A stretch of DNA of 64,000 bases from contig NZ_JAVAMA010000005.1 in NCBI RefSeq assembly GCF_030730875.1, positions 1 to 64,000 on the forward strand. The letters are read 5' to 3'. Below, piece after piece: positions 50,387 through 59,176 of the stretch. Each line of letters starts with the position of its first letter. Position 1 is the first letter of the stretch. Under the pieces are notes generated by a model, which did no database searches, had not been told where the DNA came from, and was given only the letters and a program-made list of their open reading frames with translations. Position numbers and translations under genes: made by a program. Source of the stretch: Sphingomonas sp. DG1-23. Lineage in GTDB: Bacteria; Pseudomonadota; Alphaproteobacteria; Sphingomonadales; Sphingomonadaceae.

Positions 50387-50921
50387 CGCGCCACCTCCTG
50401 ATACTGCAAAACCGGAAAAGAGGCCTGGAGGTTGCCCCGGCGACAAAACAAAGAATATTTTTAATCTTATACCAGATTATAAATCCGCGGCATGGCACGA
50501 ACAATTGCGCCTTGTTCTAGCATGACAACGTTATTACCAAATCGTGATTGATCGATATTTTCGATTATTACCTTAATGTAGATAAGTACATCTGACTAGT
50601 CACAACGATGCGACGTGGGTTCGACGCGTCGAGGGGTGCTCGCCGCGAGCGACAGAGCCAGCGGTCAGCTCAGGTCTTCGGCAGCGCGAAGACGAAGGTG
50701 AGGCCGCGTTCTTGTCGTAACCTTGAGCGCCGCGGTCATATTGCCCCAGCCCCTGGCGGCGGTTGGATCGCGCGGTTATGCCGCGATGGGGATGATGCCA
50801 TTCGGGCTGACGCCCAGGGAGAACCAGCAGTTCGCCGCTCATCATGTGGGCCCGGGCGATCTGGTGCATGCGGGCACCCGCGTTGCTGCTGCTCGCCCGT
50901 TACCTGCCAACGGCGCCGCGC
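50387..50921. other. 535-nt region without a gene, partly A+T-rich
   Basis: About 50445-50610 are unusually A+T-rich and must carry the catalase promoter. On the minus strand 50670-50702 reads LTFVFALPKT and stop, like a sensor-kinase C-terminus, but the frame upstream is not kinase-like, so at most a small fragment survives. Nothing else is supported. Confidence 0.4.
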
Positions 50922-51299
50922 CTAGCCACGTAACGGCAGCGTCTTCCCCGTCTCGCGATCGAGGCCGAGCGCAGTGACCATGTCGAGCGCGGTTGCCGCG
51001 ACGACGAACGCCAACGCTCCCCAGATCACCTTGTTCGCCGGCGCCTTTCGTGCCGCGACACCGAGCGCGCCCAGATCCATGACGTCGCCGCCGACCCGGT
51101 TCCACACCGCAGTGGCATGCGCCGGTGCAGCGAGCAGCGTTGCGCCCGCGGCGATCTCGCGCACGCCGAATGCCTGGACGACGTCGCGTCGGGCGCCCGG
51201 GCCCAGCGCTTTCGCGATCCGCCGCGACGCGATCAGCTCGACGGCACCGAGCGCGATCGAGAACAGCCCCAGTCCGAGACCCAGCTTCTTGTAATCCAT
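50922..51299 (-). CDS. hypothetical small membrane protein
   Basis: 125 residues with three or four hydrophobic segments (LGLGLGLFSIALGAVELI; REIAAGATLLAA; VIWGALAFVVAATALDMVTAL). The Lys-Lys opening and positive residues between segments suggest an inner-membrane protein. It resembles the small membrane proteins found near polyketide-cyclase/dehydrase-like and stress genes, but has no assigned function. AGAGGATCGCCGC precedes the ATG. 27 nt downstream of an ADI-family gene on the same strand, so probably co-transcribed. Confidence 0.72.
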   Translation of the reverse strand: MDYKKLGLGLGLFSIALGAVELIASRRIAKALGPGARRDVVQAFGVREIAAGATLLAAPAHATAVWNRVGGDVMDLGALGVAARKAPANKVIWGALAFVVAATALDMVTALGLDRETGKTLPLRG

Positions 51300-51326
51300 G
51301 CGGCGATCCTCTCGGGCGAAAAGAAG

Positions 51327-52235
51327 TCAGTCGGCAATGCGGGCGAGCGGCATGGTCAGGCAATGGATGCCGCCGCCACAGGCAGTGAATTCGGAAATGT
51401 CGACCGCGACCGGATCGAAGCCCGCATCGGCGATCGACCGCGTCACCCGGTCATGGCCGGCCGCCATTACGATCGTGCTGCCGTCGATCGAGAGGATGTT
51501 GCAGCCGAGCCCGCGCGCTTCCTTGTAGCTGACCGGCAATAGCCGAATGCCGTACGCCGCCATTGCGTCCGCGAACCCGTCGTCGAGCACGTCGACGCAT
51601 GCGAGCGCGGTGCGTTCGTCGAGCATGCAGAAGACGGTGTCGAGGTGCAGGAAATGCGGGTCGAACGGGACCAGCAATGCTTCCCAGCCGAAATTCGCGA
51701 ACAGCCCCGCGAGCGCCGCTGCGCCCGCGGCGTCGGTACGCTCGCCCGAACAGCCGATCACGACGAGGCCCGGCCGGACGACCGCGACATCGCCGCCTTC
51801 GATCACGCCCGCCGCGATGCGCAGGACCGGATGCGCGCCGAGATCGCCGGCGGCCGCGACGAGGCAATCGACTTCGTCGCGCCGATGCGGCAGCGCGGGA
51901 TTGAGCGCGACAAGGCCCCACGGCGTCGTCACCGCGACATCCCGGGTAAAAGAGAGATCGGGCGCGGCTTCGATCGCAGGCACGAAATGGCAGCGCACGC
52001 CGTGCATTTCGAGGACGCGCTGCAATGCGCGATGCTGGCCGAGCGCCCGCAAACGATCGGTTTCGAAGCCGTCGCGCAGGCTCTCGCGGGTGACCGAGCA
52101 GCAGGGAACCGGTGCGAGAAAGTCGGGGCGCGACAGCATCACATCGGTCAGCCGGCGCGTCTCGCCGGTGACTTGCCAAGGTCGCAGTTCGACGAGCGCG
52201 GCGCTGCCGCCCTGTTCCGGAAATTCGAGCTTCAT
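51327..52235 (-). CDS. arginine deiminase/dimethylargininase-family hydrolase
   Basis: 302 residues of the amidinotransferase (guanidino-modifying) superfamily. LSFTRDVAVTTPWG, IEGGDVAVV, PHFLHLDTVFCML and the catalytic-Cys region CGGGIHCLTMPL are all in place, with His in HLDTVF. It hydrolyses arginine, methylated arginine or a similar guanidine to a citrulline-type product; the exact substrate is not fixed by the sequence. Cytoplasmic. 45 nt downstream of a small-gene pair on the same strand. Confidence 0.86.
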   Translation of the reverse strand: MKLEFPEQGGSAALVELRPWQVTGETRRLTDVMLSRPDFLAPVPCCSVTRESLRDGFETDRLRALGQHRALQRVLEMHGVRCHFVPAIEAAPDLSFTRDVAVTTPWGLVALNPALPHRRDEVDCLVAAAGDLGAHPVLRIAAGVIEGGDVAVVRPGLVVIGCSGERTDAAGAAALAGLFANFGWEALLVPFDPHFLHLDTVFCMLDERTALACVDVLDDGFADAMAAYGIRLLPVSYKEARGLGCNILSIDGSTIVMAAGHDRVTRSIADAGFDPVAVDISEFTACGGGIHCLTMPLARIAD

Positions 52236-52280
52236 GGGACCTCTTGATGGGAACGGCGATCCGCGGTGTCGCGAGGATCG

Positions 52281-52478
52281 CTAGCGCTGGAGCATGAACG
52301 GAGGCACGGGTTCCTCGGACCCAGCCTGACCGCCGAACTCGGCCGCCAGCGCGCGGGCATATTGATCGGCAAAGTTGCGATAGACGCGGGCCAAACCGGG
52401 ATCGTCGGTCTCGACTGCCTTTTCGCGACAGAGCTCGAGCCGTCTCTCGAGATAGGCGCGGTCGACCCGTTCGAACAT
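52281..52478 (-). CDS. hypothetical small protein (65 aa)
   Basis: 65 residues, FERVDRAYLERRLELCREKA then DPGLARVYRNFADQYARAL: a short amphipathic helical protein with regular charged faces. The start is ATG 52478, whose first base is the last base of the preceding TGA (TGATG); a GTG six codons earlier is unlikely. Coupled to the DUF3606 gene. Unknown function, perhaps a stress-related partner given the neighbours. Confidence 0.72.
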   Translation of the reverse strand: MFERVDRAYLERRLELCREKAVETDDPGLARVYRNFADQYARALAAEFGGQAGSEEPVPPFMLQR

Positions 52479-52657
52479 CACCGGCTCTTGAGCCACTCGC
52501 GGACATCGTCGGCACGATCGCCGACAGCCTCCACGGCCTCCTGCAGCCGCTCGCGCGACACGCCGAGCGAACTCGTCCAGTCGCGCACCTCATAATCTTC
52601 GTTCAGGTTGATCCGGGCGCGATCCTGGCCCCCGGCCTGCGTCTTGTCGTCAGCCAC
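52478..52657 (-). CDS. DUF3606 domain protein
   Basis: 59 residues: ADDKTQAGGQDRARINLNEDYEVRDW, then LGVSRERLQEAVEAVGDRADDVREWL. This is the whole DUF3606 domain, typically found in short stress-linked proteins of unknown role. GTG start at 52657 is preceded by GGAGAGG; the longer frame starts with unrelated residues. Joined by TGATG to the next gene, so the two form a coupled pair. Confidence 0.8.
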   Translation of the reverse strand: MADDKTQAGGQDRARINLNEDYEVRDWTSSLGVSRERLQEAVEAVGDRADDVREWLKSR

Positions 52658-52777
52658 GCAAAGCCTCTCCGAAATTGTGTTCAACCATAACGGGCAAGAC
52701 GCGACGGATTTCCCTCCATCACGGAGCAAATCGTCCTAACACACGTTAATTACAGCTTTTCCTTGAGCTTGCGGCCG

Positions 52778-53061
52778 TCAGCGTGACGTTACGCGTGTCG
52801 GCCGGCAATCCACCGATATCGCCAGCCGTTCGGGGTCGCTGAGCACCACATTGCCCGAGCGCGGGGTGACGGCGCCGTCGCGGCGCATCGCCTGAAGCGT
52901 GCGGTTGATGTACACGCTGGTGAGGCCAAGCGCGTCGGCGAGCCCGGCGCCGGATCGGTCCTCCCGCGGTTCGGGTGCCCGGCATGCGCTTGCTGGCGAA
53001 CCCCTACGCGTTCGATCAAAGGCGCCAAAAGCAGCAGGGCATCGCCTGTGAAGCGCACCAT
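52778..53061 (-). pseudogene. remnant of a Crp/Fnr-family regulator
   Basis: On the minus strand the end (LADALGLTSVYINRTLQAMRRDG then VLSDPERLA) is an unmistakable Crp/Fnr winged helix. The other end (MVRFTGDALLLLAPLIERVG) reads in a different frame and looks like the family N-terminus. The cyclic-nucleotide-type domain between them is missing, so a deletion with a frame change created this short remnant. It is a decayed regulator, not a functional gene. Confidence 0.6.
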
Positions 53062-53189
53062 GAGGCAGGCAGGGCTGTCGGAGGACAGCTGCGACCATGG
53101 CCGAGGCGCCGTGTTGAGCGGAGTTCGTTGGAAGGACGACGATCTATTATATAGTCATCCAGAACATTTCACGTCTCGGATGGAATTTG

Positions 53190-53651
53190 ATGCGAAATAC
53201 CAGATATGTCATTGCCGCAATATTCTATTGCCTGTCGGTCGTCGCTTGCAAGCAATCCGAGGGCCCGACCGCGTCGATCGATCTGGTACGGGACGGCGCA
53301 GAATCTTTTCGCCTGGTGATCAACAACAAAACTAGCGAAACGATCTGCGTTCCTGCGCTTTATGCCGACTCCAGCTATGGAAATTTGTATCTGCGCAAAG
53401 CCGGCAAGATGCTCCCTTCCAAGATACATAGTGAACAATCGCAAAGTTGGAACACCGCTGGGCCGTACTTTGTCATCAAGCCAAATGTGGAAGCAAAATT
53501 ATTCTATAATATGACGGCTTACGACGTAAAAGCTGGAGAACGCTACCAATATCTTCTGACTACGTCGTATATAAAATGCGCCGACGTCTCGACATCAAAG
53601 CAAGCCGTACAGGATCTATTTGTGGAGCTGGAGACGTCGGGCGCCCTATGA
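53190..53651 (+). CDS. putative lipoprotein, A+T-richer than neighbours
   Basis: 153 residues. A basic start and hydrophobic segment end in SVVAC, a lipobox, so an envelope lipoprotein is likely. The mature part has alternating strands with paired Cys (C in SETICVP and SYIKCADV) and no family I recognise. The start at ATG 53190 follows GGATGG; one ATG lies directly upstream. Codon use is more A+T-rich than around it, suggesting acquisition. It stands alone near the left edge of the integrated element. Confidence 0.65.
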   Translation: MRNTRYVIAAIFYCLSVVACKQSEGPTASIDLVRDGAESFRLVINNKTSETICVPALYADSSYGNLYLRKAGKMLPSKIHSEQSQSWNTAGPYFVIKPNVEAKLFYNMTAYDVKAGERYQYLLTTSYIKCADVSTSKQAVQDLFVELETSGAL

Positions 53652-54205
53652 GGGTGTGGAGTTTGGCCTGCCGCCAACCCTGCCCCGGCACCAAATCGCT
53701 CGCCGCTTGTCGCGTTCATTGTCCGGGGGGCGGCATGGCCTTTTACCACAGCCGATGCGGCCTGGTCGCCGCAAGCGGCGTGTCGCTTGCTGCTTTCGCT
53801 GGTTCCGGCAGTTTTCCGATAGCGACAGTGGCGGCTCGATGCTTTGCTAGGGACATGGGCAATCGACATGGCGGTCACCACGGCAGTCGCGGTGAGCTTC
53901 ATAGCCCCGGTCGGACCGCCTCAGCGTTCGACGCATGCCGAATGGCATAGATCAGGGCGCGAAGCCGGCGCTTCAGCAGCCTTCCATTTCCTCTGCGACA
54001 TGATCGCGACAGCCGACCCGCCCCCTTCCCAGCTCGCTTGATGGAGGTAATCGAGGAGGAGCGGTCTGCAGGAAGCAACTTTGAACAGCGATCCTCGCTG
54101 ATTCGCCCCGGACAACACGGCAAATCGCCCGTAGAGCGCGTGATTGCCAGCGCGGAAATGGCGTTCTCAGGAGCGCCGCACATCCCGCCAAGTCTATGAT
54201 TTAAA
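53652..54205. other. 554-nt region without a gene, left flank of the integrated element
   Basis: I see no supported gene on either strand; all frames are shadow-like. It probably represents chromosomal sequence that lay downstream of tRNA-Pro before integration. Confidence 0.4.
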
Positions 54206-54253
54206 TGGTCGGGGCGACAGGATTCGAACCTGCGACCCCCACACCCCCAGTGT
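54206..54253. repeat. attL, 48-bp copy of tRNA-Pro 3' end
   Basis: Identical to 62333-62380. It begins at the CCA end and stops at the anticodon loop, so it is the displaced host copy left after integration. Confidence 0.93.
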
Positions 54254-54398
54254 TCAGGAGCCTTACTTTACGTCGCTTGTCGCAGCTTTGCACCGCTGTA
54301 AAACTGTTCAAAAACAACACGTTGAATGTCGTTGCAGACTTTCCGGTGATTGCCGTAGCTTTACGCTAGTTGCTTATGACTGGCTTACGAGGCTCGAA

Positions 54399-55736
54399 AT
54401 GACCACTGCTCCGAAGCGCGCCAAGTTCACGAAGGGTTATGTCGATAAGGTCCGTCCGGAAGCGAAGGACGCCTTTCACTGGGACACCGACGTGAAGGGG
54501 TTCGGGCTGCGCATCACGCCAACCGGCAAGATCACCTTCGTAGTGCAGGGGCGCGTCGAGGGAACCGGCAAGGAAGCTCGCATCACCATCGGTGCGTATG
54601 GCGTGTTTACCGTCGATCAGGCGCGGGACGTTGCGCGCGAACACCTGCGCACGATGCGCAAGGGCGGCGATCCCCGCGCCAACAAGAAGCAGGACGAGGC
54701 GATGAAGGTGACGCTGCGCCAGGTCGCAGACGCTTACTTCGACCGCCCCGGTCAGCCGCTCCGTGACAGCACGAAGGCCGAGATGAACCGGCATATCGAC
54801 AAGGTGTTCGCCAAGTGGGCGGACAAGCCCATCGCGTCGATCACGATTGAGGATTGCCGCCAGCGCCACCGCGAGATGTGCGAGAGCGGCATCGACGGTC
54901 GCCCAGCGCCGGGACAGGCGCAAATCTCGCTCGTCACCCTCCGCACGCTCATCAACTTTGCCAACCGCCGCTACCCGCGTGCGGACGGGTCGCCGCTCAT
55001 CGCGGTCAATCCGGTCAAGGCGATGGCGCAGGACGATTGGAAGACCTTCGAGCCGCGCACCCGCCATATCGAACTGCACCATGTCGGGCAGGCTTGGTAC
55101 GCGCTGGATGAAATGCGGCTCGCGCCGAAGAACGGCGATGCGCTCGCCGCTATCGATGTGGTGCGCTTCCTCCTGCTCACCGGCGCACGCCGCACGGAAG
55201 CGTCCGCGCTCACATGGGATCGGGTTCACTTCGGGAAGGACGCTGCCGATTGCTGGTGGCATCTGGGCGAGGAGGATAACAAGACCGGCAACGCGGTGTG
55301 GCTACCCCTGTCGTCCCAGGCGGTCGCGCTGCTCAAGGAACGCAAGAAGCTGGCCGACGAGGCGAAGAAGCTGGGGAAGCCGGTCAGCAAGTACGTCTTC
55401 CCGACCCGGAGCAAGGCCGGGCACGTCTCGGATACCCGCGCGCCGTTCGAGCGCCTGTGCAAGGCGCTGGGCATGAGCGGCCTGTCCGCCCACGACCTGC
55501 GCCGCACCCATGTCACGGTCGGCTTCTCCGCGTGCAATGTCGAGTTGTTCAAGATGGAGCTGCTAACGAACCACGTTCCCGAGGGTGTGACCGCTCGCCA
55601 CTACCTCCAGACGCAGCGCCTTCAGTACCTGCACCCGGAGACGCAGCGCATCAGTGACCACATCGAGCGCGAGGGCGCGATTGTCCGCGCGAAGGCCACC
55701 GGGGCGAACGTGGTGGCGCTGCCGCTGCGAGCGTGA
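54399..55736 (+). CDS. tyrosine recombinase (P4-type integrase)
   Basis: 445 residues. The N-terminal DUF4102 arm-binding domain (FHWDTDVKGFGLRITPTGKITFVVQGR) and SAM-like core-binding region precede the catalytic domain. Active-site residues: R264 (TGARRTEASAL), H365 and R368 (SAHDLRRTH), H392 (NHV) and the nucleophile Y402 (ARHYLQ). It catalyses integration at, and excision from, the tRNA-Pro att site. The start at 54399 gives MTTAPKRAKFTKGYVDK; the longer frame would run through the att repeat. 145 nt inside attL. Confidence 0.93.
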   Translation: MTTAPKRAKFTKGYVDKVRPEAKDAFHWDTDVKGFGLRITPTGKITFVVQGRVEGTGKEARITIGAYGVFTVDQARDVAREHLRTMRKGGDPRANKKQDEAMKVTLRQVADAYFDRPGQPLRDSTKAEMNRHIDKVFAKWADKPIASITIEDCRQRHREMCESGIDGRPAPGQAQISLVTLRTLINFANRRYPRADGSPLIAVNPVKAMAQDDWKTFEPRTRHIELHHVGQAWYALDEMRLAPKNGDALAAIDVVRFLLLTGARRTEASALTWDRVHFGKDAADCWWHLGEEDNKTGNAVWLPLSSQAVALLKERKKLADEAKKLGKPVSKYVFPTRSKAGHVSDTRAPFERLCKALGMSGLSAHDLRRTHVTVGFSACNVELFKMELLTNHVPEGVTARHYLQTQRLQYLHPETQRISDHIEREGAIVRAKATGANVVALPLRA

Positions 55737-56155
55737 CACACGCGGTGGGCCGCGCAGCCGCCGCTACAGCGGTGATCGCGCCGCGCCGCCGGGTAAGGGG
55801 CGGCCTCGCACCGATCGCGCCCCACGCCGCCTTACAGCGAGATTCGGTTTCGGTCGGTCCAATCGAACTATTCGGGCAAAAGCGCGCGAGGCCGGCGACT
55901 CCGTCGAGATCGCCCCCACCTCGGCTTAGAGAGAGAAAAAATCTCGGCTGACTCTGCCGATCAACGTGCGGACCCGGATCGGGACGAGCGCCCCGGCAAA
56001 TGTCGCTTGCGGACCCATAAGCGAGCAGCATAAAACACAGCTTGTCCCCGCCAAGCGGGCACAATTTCAACGGGCCTCAAGCCAAATCTTGAGGTGGTCC
56101 ACCCCGATACCGCACTGGGTTCCCCGCGGCGTTTGACGTTCGTTGGAGGCCCATC
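55737..56155. other. 419-nt non-coding region between integrase and AlpA-like gene
   Basis: No gene recognised. The frames present are Arg/Pro-rich shadows or lack initiation sites. It should hold the AlpA promoter; GGAGGCCCATC at about 56144 is its ribosome-binding site. Confidence 0.35.
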
Positions 56156-56404
56156 ATGGCCACAGTTGAATTGGACGATCTGCTCAGCAACGAGCAGACC
56201 GCCGCGCTTCTCGGCATCAAGAAGAACACCCTCGAAATCTGGCGCTGCAAGGGCAAGGGGCCAGCCTTCATCAAGCTGGGCCAGCATCCCTCGTCGCCGA
56301 TCCGCTACCAGCGGTCCCGCGTCATGGCGTGGCTCGCAGAAAACACCTTCGCCAGCACCAGCGCCTACTCGGCGGCGAACGCACCGTGGAATGCGTCGGC
56401 GTGA
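56156..56404 (+). CDS. AlpA-like helix-turn-helix regulator
   Basis: 82 residues. LLSNEQTAALLGIKKNTLEIWRCKG and the wing FIKLGQ...IRYQRSRVMAWL form the MerR-type HTH_17 domain of AlpA/excisionase-like proteins. In P4-type elements AlpA drives integrase expression and excision. Here it lies between the integrase and the helicase gene, as in phage satellites. GGAGG precedes the ATG. Confidence 0.82.
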   Translation: MATVELDDLLSNEQTAALLGIKKNTLEIWRCKGKGPAFIKLGQHPSSPIRYQRSRVMAWLAENTFASTSAYSAANAPWNASA

Positions 56405-56570
56405 CGGTCGTCACGAAAAGCGGCCGGATGCACGCCAACACCCGACCGCCTCATCCGAGCGCCCCTCATCCTCGTCCAAGGACCAGCGACATGCTTACCG
56501 TGCGACGGGCCGCCATCGGTCCGCAATCCCCGAACGTTTTTGCGAAACTTGTTGCGCCGCGTAAAAATTC

Positions 56571-56603
56571 GCCGAGTGCGGACGGCTTTGGCGACAGATT
56601 GAC
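56571..56603 (+). promoter_or_regulatory. duplicated leader element, copy 1 (upstream of RepA-like gene)
   Basis: GCCGAGTGCGGACGGC then TTTGGCGACAGATTGAC, 33 nt ahead of the ATPase start. A second copy lies at 60818-60849, 24 nt ahead of another gene, differing at three bases plus one gap. Confidence 0.6.
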
Positions 56604-56635
56604 TGGTAGCCCGACCCTCGGCGGGAGGTGCCGTC

Positions 56636-57916
56636 ATGGTTGATCTGAGAGGGGCGTTTCCTGACTTTGGCTTCGGCACTCCAGAGGAGCGTGCAGCTAA
56701 GGCGGAATACACGGCCAAGCTGGTAGCGGACCATGCGCGCATCGAAGAAGCAAAGACCAAGCGCGAGCGACTTAGGCGAGGCCTCGACGGTTCAGATGCG
56801 CCGCGTGAGCTGGTCTTCCGCAGCTTGGGCGGGGTGCAGATGCACGCCATCGAATGGCTTTGGCTCGGATGGCTGCCGAAGGGATACATTACGATCTTCG
56901 CCGGTGAGACTGGCGCGGGCAAATCGACTATTCTCAGCGATGTGACCTCCCGCATCACAACCGGGAAGCCTTGGCCCGGTGAATATGACTGTCCGAACGC
57001 ATGGCGGAAGCCCGAACGGGTACTGTGGCTGGGCAGCGAGGACAGTATCGAGGAAATGACGGTGCCGAGGCTTGTCGCCTGCGGGGCTAACCTTGCAAAC
57101 GTGGTTGAGATTCAAGGCGTCATGCAGGAGGGCAAGCGCAACACCTTCTCCATGCAGGATGACTTGGAGGCGGTGAGTAAGGGGTTGGCGGAGGCGCGTG
57201 ACATGGGCGACCCGTTCGCCATGCTCGTCATTGACCCTGTCACCAGCTATTTGCCGGGGCAGAAGCTGCGGAAGGTGGACCTCAATGACGCCGGGCAGCT
57301 TCGCACGGTATTGGAGCCGTGGCTGAACGTCGCCCAGGCATTTAACATCGCGATTGTCTGCGTGACGCATTTCGCCAAGGACACCAACCGATCCATGCTG
57401 CATCGGGTCCTTGGATCCAGTGCATTCGTTCAGACGTGTCGAAGCCTGTGCGCTGTCATGGACCAGCCCCGGATTGAAGATGAAGAACCGGACCCGCATG
57501 CCAAGATGTTCATGCAGGTGAAGATGAACCTGCCGGAGTATCCGGGCGGAGCTTGGAAGTTTCGCACAGAGCGGGTCGAGGTTGGTGTTGACCACAGGAA
57601 TGGCAAGCCGATCTATGCCACCCGACCGGCATGGGACGAACTCGACCCGGCGCTCACCCCGAACAGCACTGTAGGCAAATCGCGTGGACCCAAGAGCCAG
57701 TATGAAGCGCCGTTTGCCATGTGGATGCAGGCGTTCTTCGTTCTCTACCCTAACCACGAGTGGTTGCCGGTCAGCACGGTGAAGCAGGTCGCGGTTGGCG
57801 AGAAGGTCGTCTCCGCAAGCTGGTGGGACAAGCATAGTGCTGACCACATGGAGAAGCAGAACGTCAACGGCGAGTGGATGTGCCGACCGAAGCGCGTGAC
57901 CCTAGGTAAGGAGTGA
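56636..57916 (+). CDS. RepA-like AAA/RecA-fold ATPase (replicative helicase type)
   Basis: 426 residues. Walker A is GETGAGKST at about 90-98, Walker B is LVIDPVTSYL, and VTHFAKD plus SSAFVQTCRS match the RepA-like helicase/AAA_25 group. These hexameric ATPases load or drive replication of plasmids and satellites. The C-terminal ~110 residues (FAMWMQAFFVLYPNH, VSASWWDKHSAD) resemble a small winged-helix add-on. GGGAGGTGCCGTC precedes the ATG. Its 3' flank is full of G-rich repeats (57919-58024), possibly the replication origin. Confidence 0.82.
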   Translation: MVDLRGAFPDFGFGTPEERAAKAEYTAKLVADHARIEEAKTKRERLRRGLDGSDAPRELVFRSLGGVQMHAIEWLWLGWLPKGYITIFAGETGAGKSTILSDVTSRITTGKPWPGEYDCPNAWRKPERVLWLGSEDSIEEMTVPRLVACGANLANVVEIQGVMQEGKRNTFSMQDDLEAVSKGLAEARDMGDPFAMLVIDPVTSYLPGQKLRKVDLNDAGQLRTVLEPWLNVAQAFNIAIVCVTHFAKDTNRSMLHRVLGSSAFVQTCRSLCAVMDQPRIEDEEPDPHAKMFMQVKMNLPEYPGGAWKFRTERVEVGVDHRNGKPIYATRPAWDELDPALTPNSTVGKSRGPKSQYEAPFAMWMQAFFVLYPNHEWLPVSTVKQVAVGEKVVSASWWDKHSADHMEKQNVNGEWMCRPKRVTLGKE

Positions 57917-57918
57917 GT

Positions 57919-58024
57919 AGGGTGGGGAAAGTGGGGGGAGTGCTGTAAGGTGGGGAAACTGGGGAATGTGCTAGCAACTCCTCACTTTGCACCACTGCCC
58001 CCACTTCACCACATTCCCCACCTT
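57919..58024. repeat. G-rich direct and inverted repeats (possible origin or terminator)
   Basis: AGGGTGGGGAAA (57919) and AAGGTGGGGAAA (57947) are direct repeats 28 bp apart. TTCCCCACCTT (58014-58024) is the same motif inverted. The arms also share AGTGGGGG tracts. They lie between convergent genes next to the RepA-like gene. Confidence 0.6.
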
Positions 58025-58070
58025 GCGGGGTTTCGTTACGTGCGCGCCCGCGCATGTGGTCATAAACGAA

Positions 58071-58098
58071 AGGCGGGCCAGCATTGCTGACCCGCCCC
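58071..58098 (-). terminator. terminator hairpin of the DndB-like gene
   Basis: GGCGGGxCAGCA pairs with TGCTGxCCCGCC around a tiny loop; read leftward it is followed by TTTCGTTTAT. It lies about 20 nt past the DndB-like stop. Confidence 0.7.
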
Positions 58099-58117
58099 TC
58101 ATTACAATGCTTGACGA

Positions 58118-59176
58118 TTACGCTGCTTGGGCGAGCGCGTTCGTTTCGCCGTCGGTCAGCTTGAGGCCCAGCTTGGCCTTGATGAACGCCTTCGTCGCGG
58201 CCCGGGCCTGCCGGTTGGACACGACCGAGTTGGAAACGATGCAGACGTTTTCCCACTCGTGGTTCTTCTTGCTCCAGTCGATGGTCTGGAGCATTGCCAG
58301 CTTGGTCTTCCAGTCATCGTGCGCGAGCAGGTCCGCGCCGAGGCCGCCAAGCGCACGCAGTACGGTGGAGTGCGACGAAATCTTCTCCTGCCGCAGTTCC
58401 AGCGCGAGCTTGTGCTGGCTGAGGACGCTGCCCCAATCCGGCATATTGGCAGCCACCTCGTTCCAGTATTCGGCCAGAAGCTCGGCATTGCCGACAATGT
58501 CGTTCTTCTTGCCGATCACCTTCAACAGATCGACATTGGCATCATACAGCGCCGCGAGCGTGAACAGCTTGGTGGACTTGACGCCGAGCGACACGTTCTC
58601 CTTGTCCGTCAGCTCCTTGAGGACCGGCACCTTGTCGATCATCGCGAGCGTGGCAGCAGCCATGTCGTCGCGCTTGTCGAACAGAATGTCGAGCGACTTG
58701 GACGTCTTCTGGACGTAGCGATTCAGGTCGGAGAACATCTGCTGCACGCGATCCGTGTTCTCCCACGGGAAAAGCAGAATGGAGATTGCGTCCTTGCCGA
58801 TCGGCACGCCCCGGTCGAGCGCGCTGACGATGCCGGCGCAACGATGCTGGCCGTCATTGATGATCAGTTCATCGCCGAGTTGCAGTATCAGCACGCCGAT
58901 GTCCGCGCCCTCGGTATAGGGTTCGAACTTCGGTTCCGCCTTGTACGACGCCGTGATGGACGAGAACAGGTATTCGTCCTCGTTGTCCTCGATATACTTC
59001 GTCAGGTCAGGCACACGCTTTTCGTTCAGCACGCGCTGCTCGCGGTCTTCCGGGCTGATGCCCGCCCAGTTCGTGAACTTGAAGAACTGCGGCACGCCGC
59101 TCATCGGCATGAGGCACGAGTAGTAGGTGCGGCTCCCCATCTTGCCGCGCATTGCCGGGATACGAACTTCCAACAT
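58118..59176 (-). CDS. DndB-like DGQHR-domain protein
   Basis: 352 residues. The diagnostic DGQHR motif is at residues 108-112 (LIINDGQHRCAGI), followed by ILLFPWENTDRVQQMFSDLNRYVQKTSKS, as in DndB of phosphorothioate systems. The N-terminus MLEVRIPAMRGKMGSRTYYS is also typical. DndB is a nucleotide-binding regulator in dnd loci, yet no DndACDE or SspB-D gene is present. It is the only leftward gene in the element. Start 59176 follows AAAGGA; the longer frame runs into the promoter. Its upstream DNA holds five ACAGCTC boxes, suggesting autoregulation. Confidence 0.83.
   Translation of the reverse strand: MLEVRIPAMRGKMGSRTYYSCLMPMSGVPQFFKFTNWAGISPEDREQRVLNEKRVPDLTKYIEDNEDEYLFSSITASYKAEPKFEPYTEGADIGVLILQLGDELIINDGQHRCAGIVSALDRGVPIGKDAISILLFPWENTDRVQQMFSDLNRYVQKTSKSLDILFDKRDDMAAATLAMIDKVPVLKELTDKENVSLGVKSTKLFTLAALYDANVDLLKVIGKKNDIVGNAELLAEYWNEVAANMPDWGSVLSQHKLALELRQEKISSHSTVLRALGGLGADLLAHDDWKTKLAMLQTIDWSKKNHEWENVCIVSNSVVSNRQARAATKAFIKAKLGLKLTDGETNALAQAA

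Noticed and set aside
50600..50869. Possible remnant of a sensor kinase C-terminus (LTFVFALPKT)
   Set aside because: Only ten residues match the pattern and the upstream frame has no kinase motif; insufficient for a pseudogene call.
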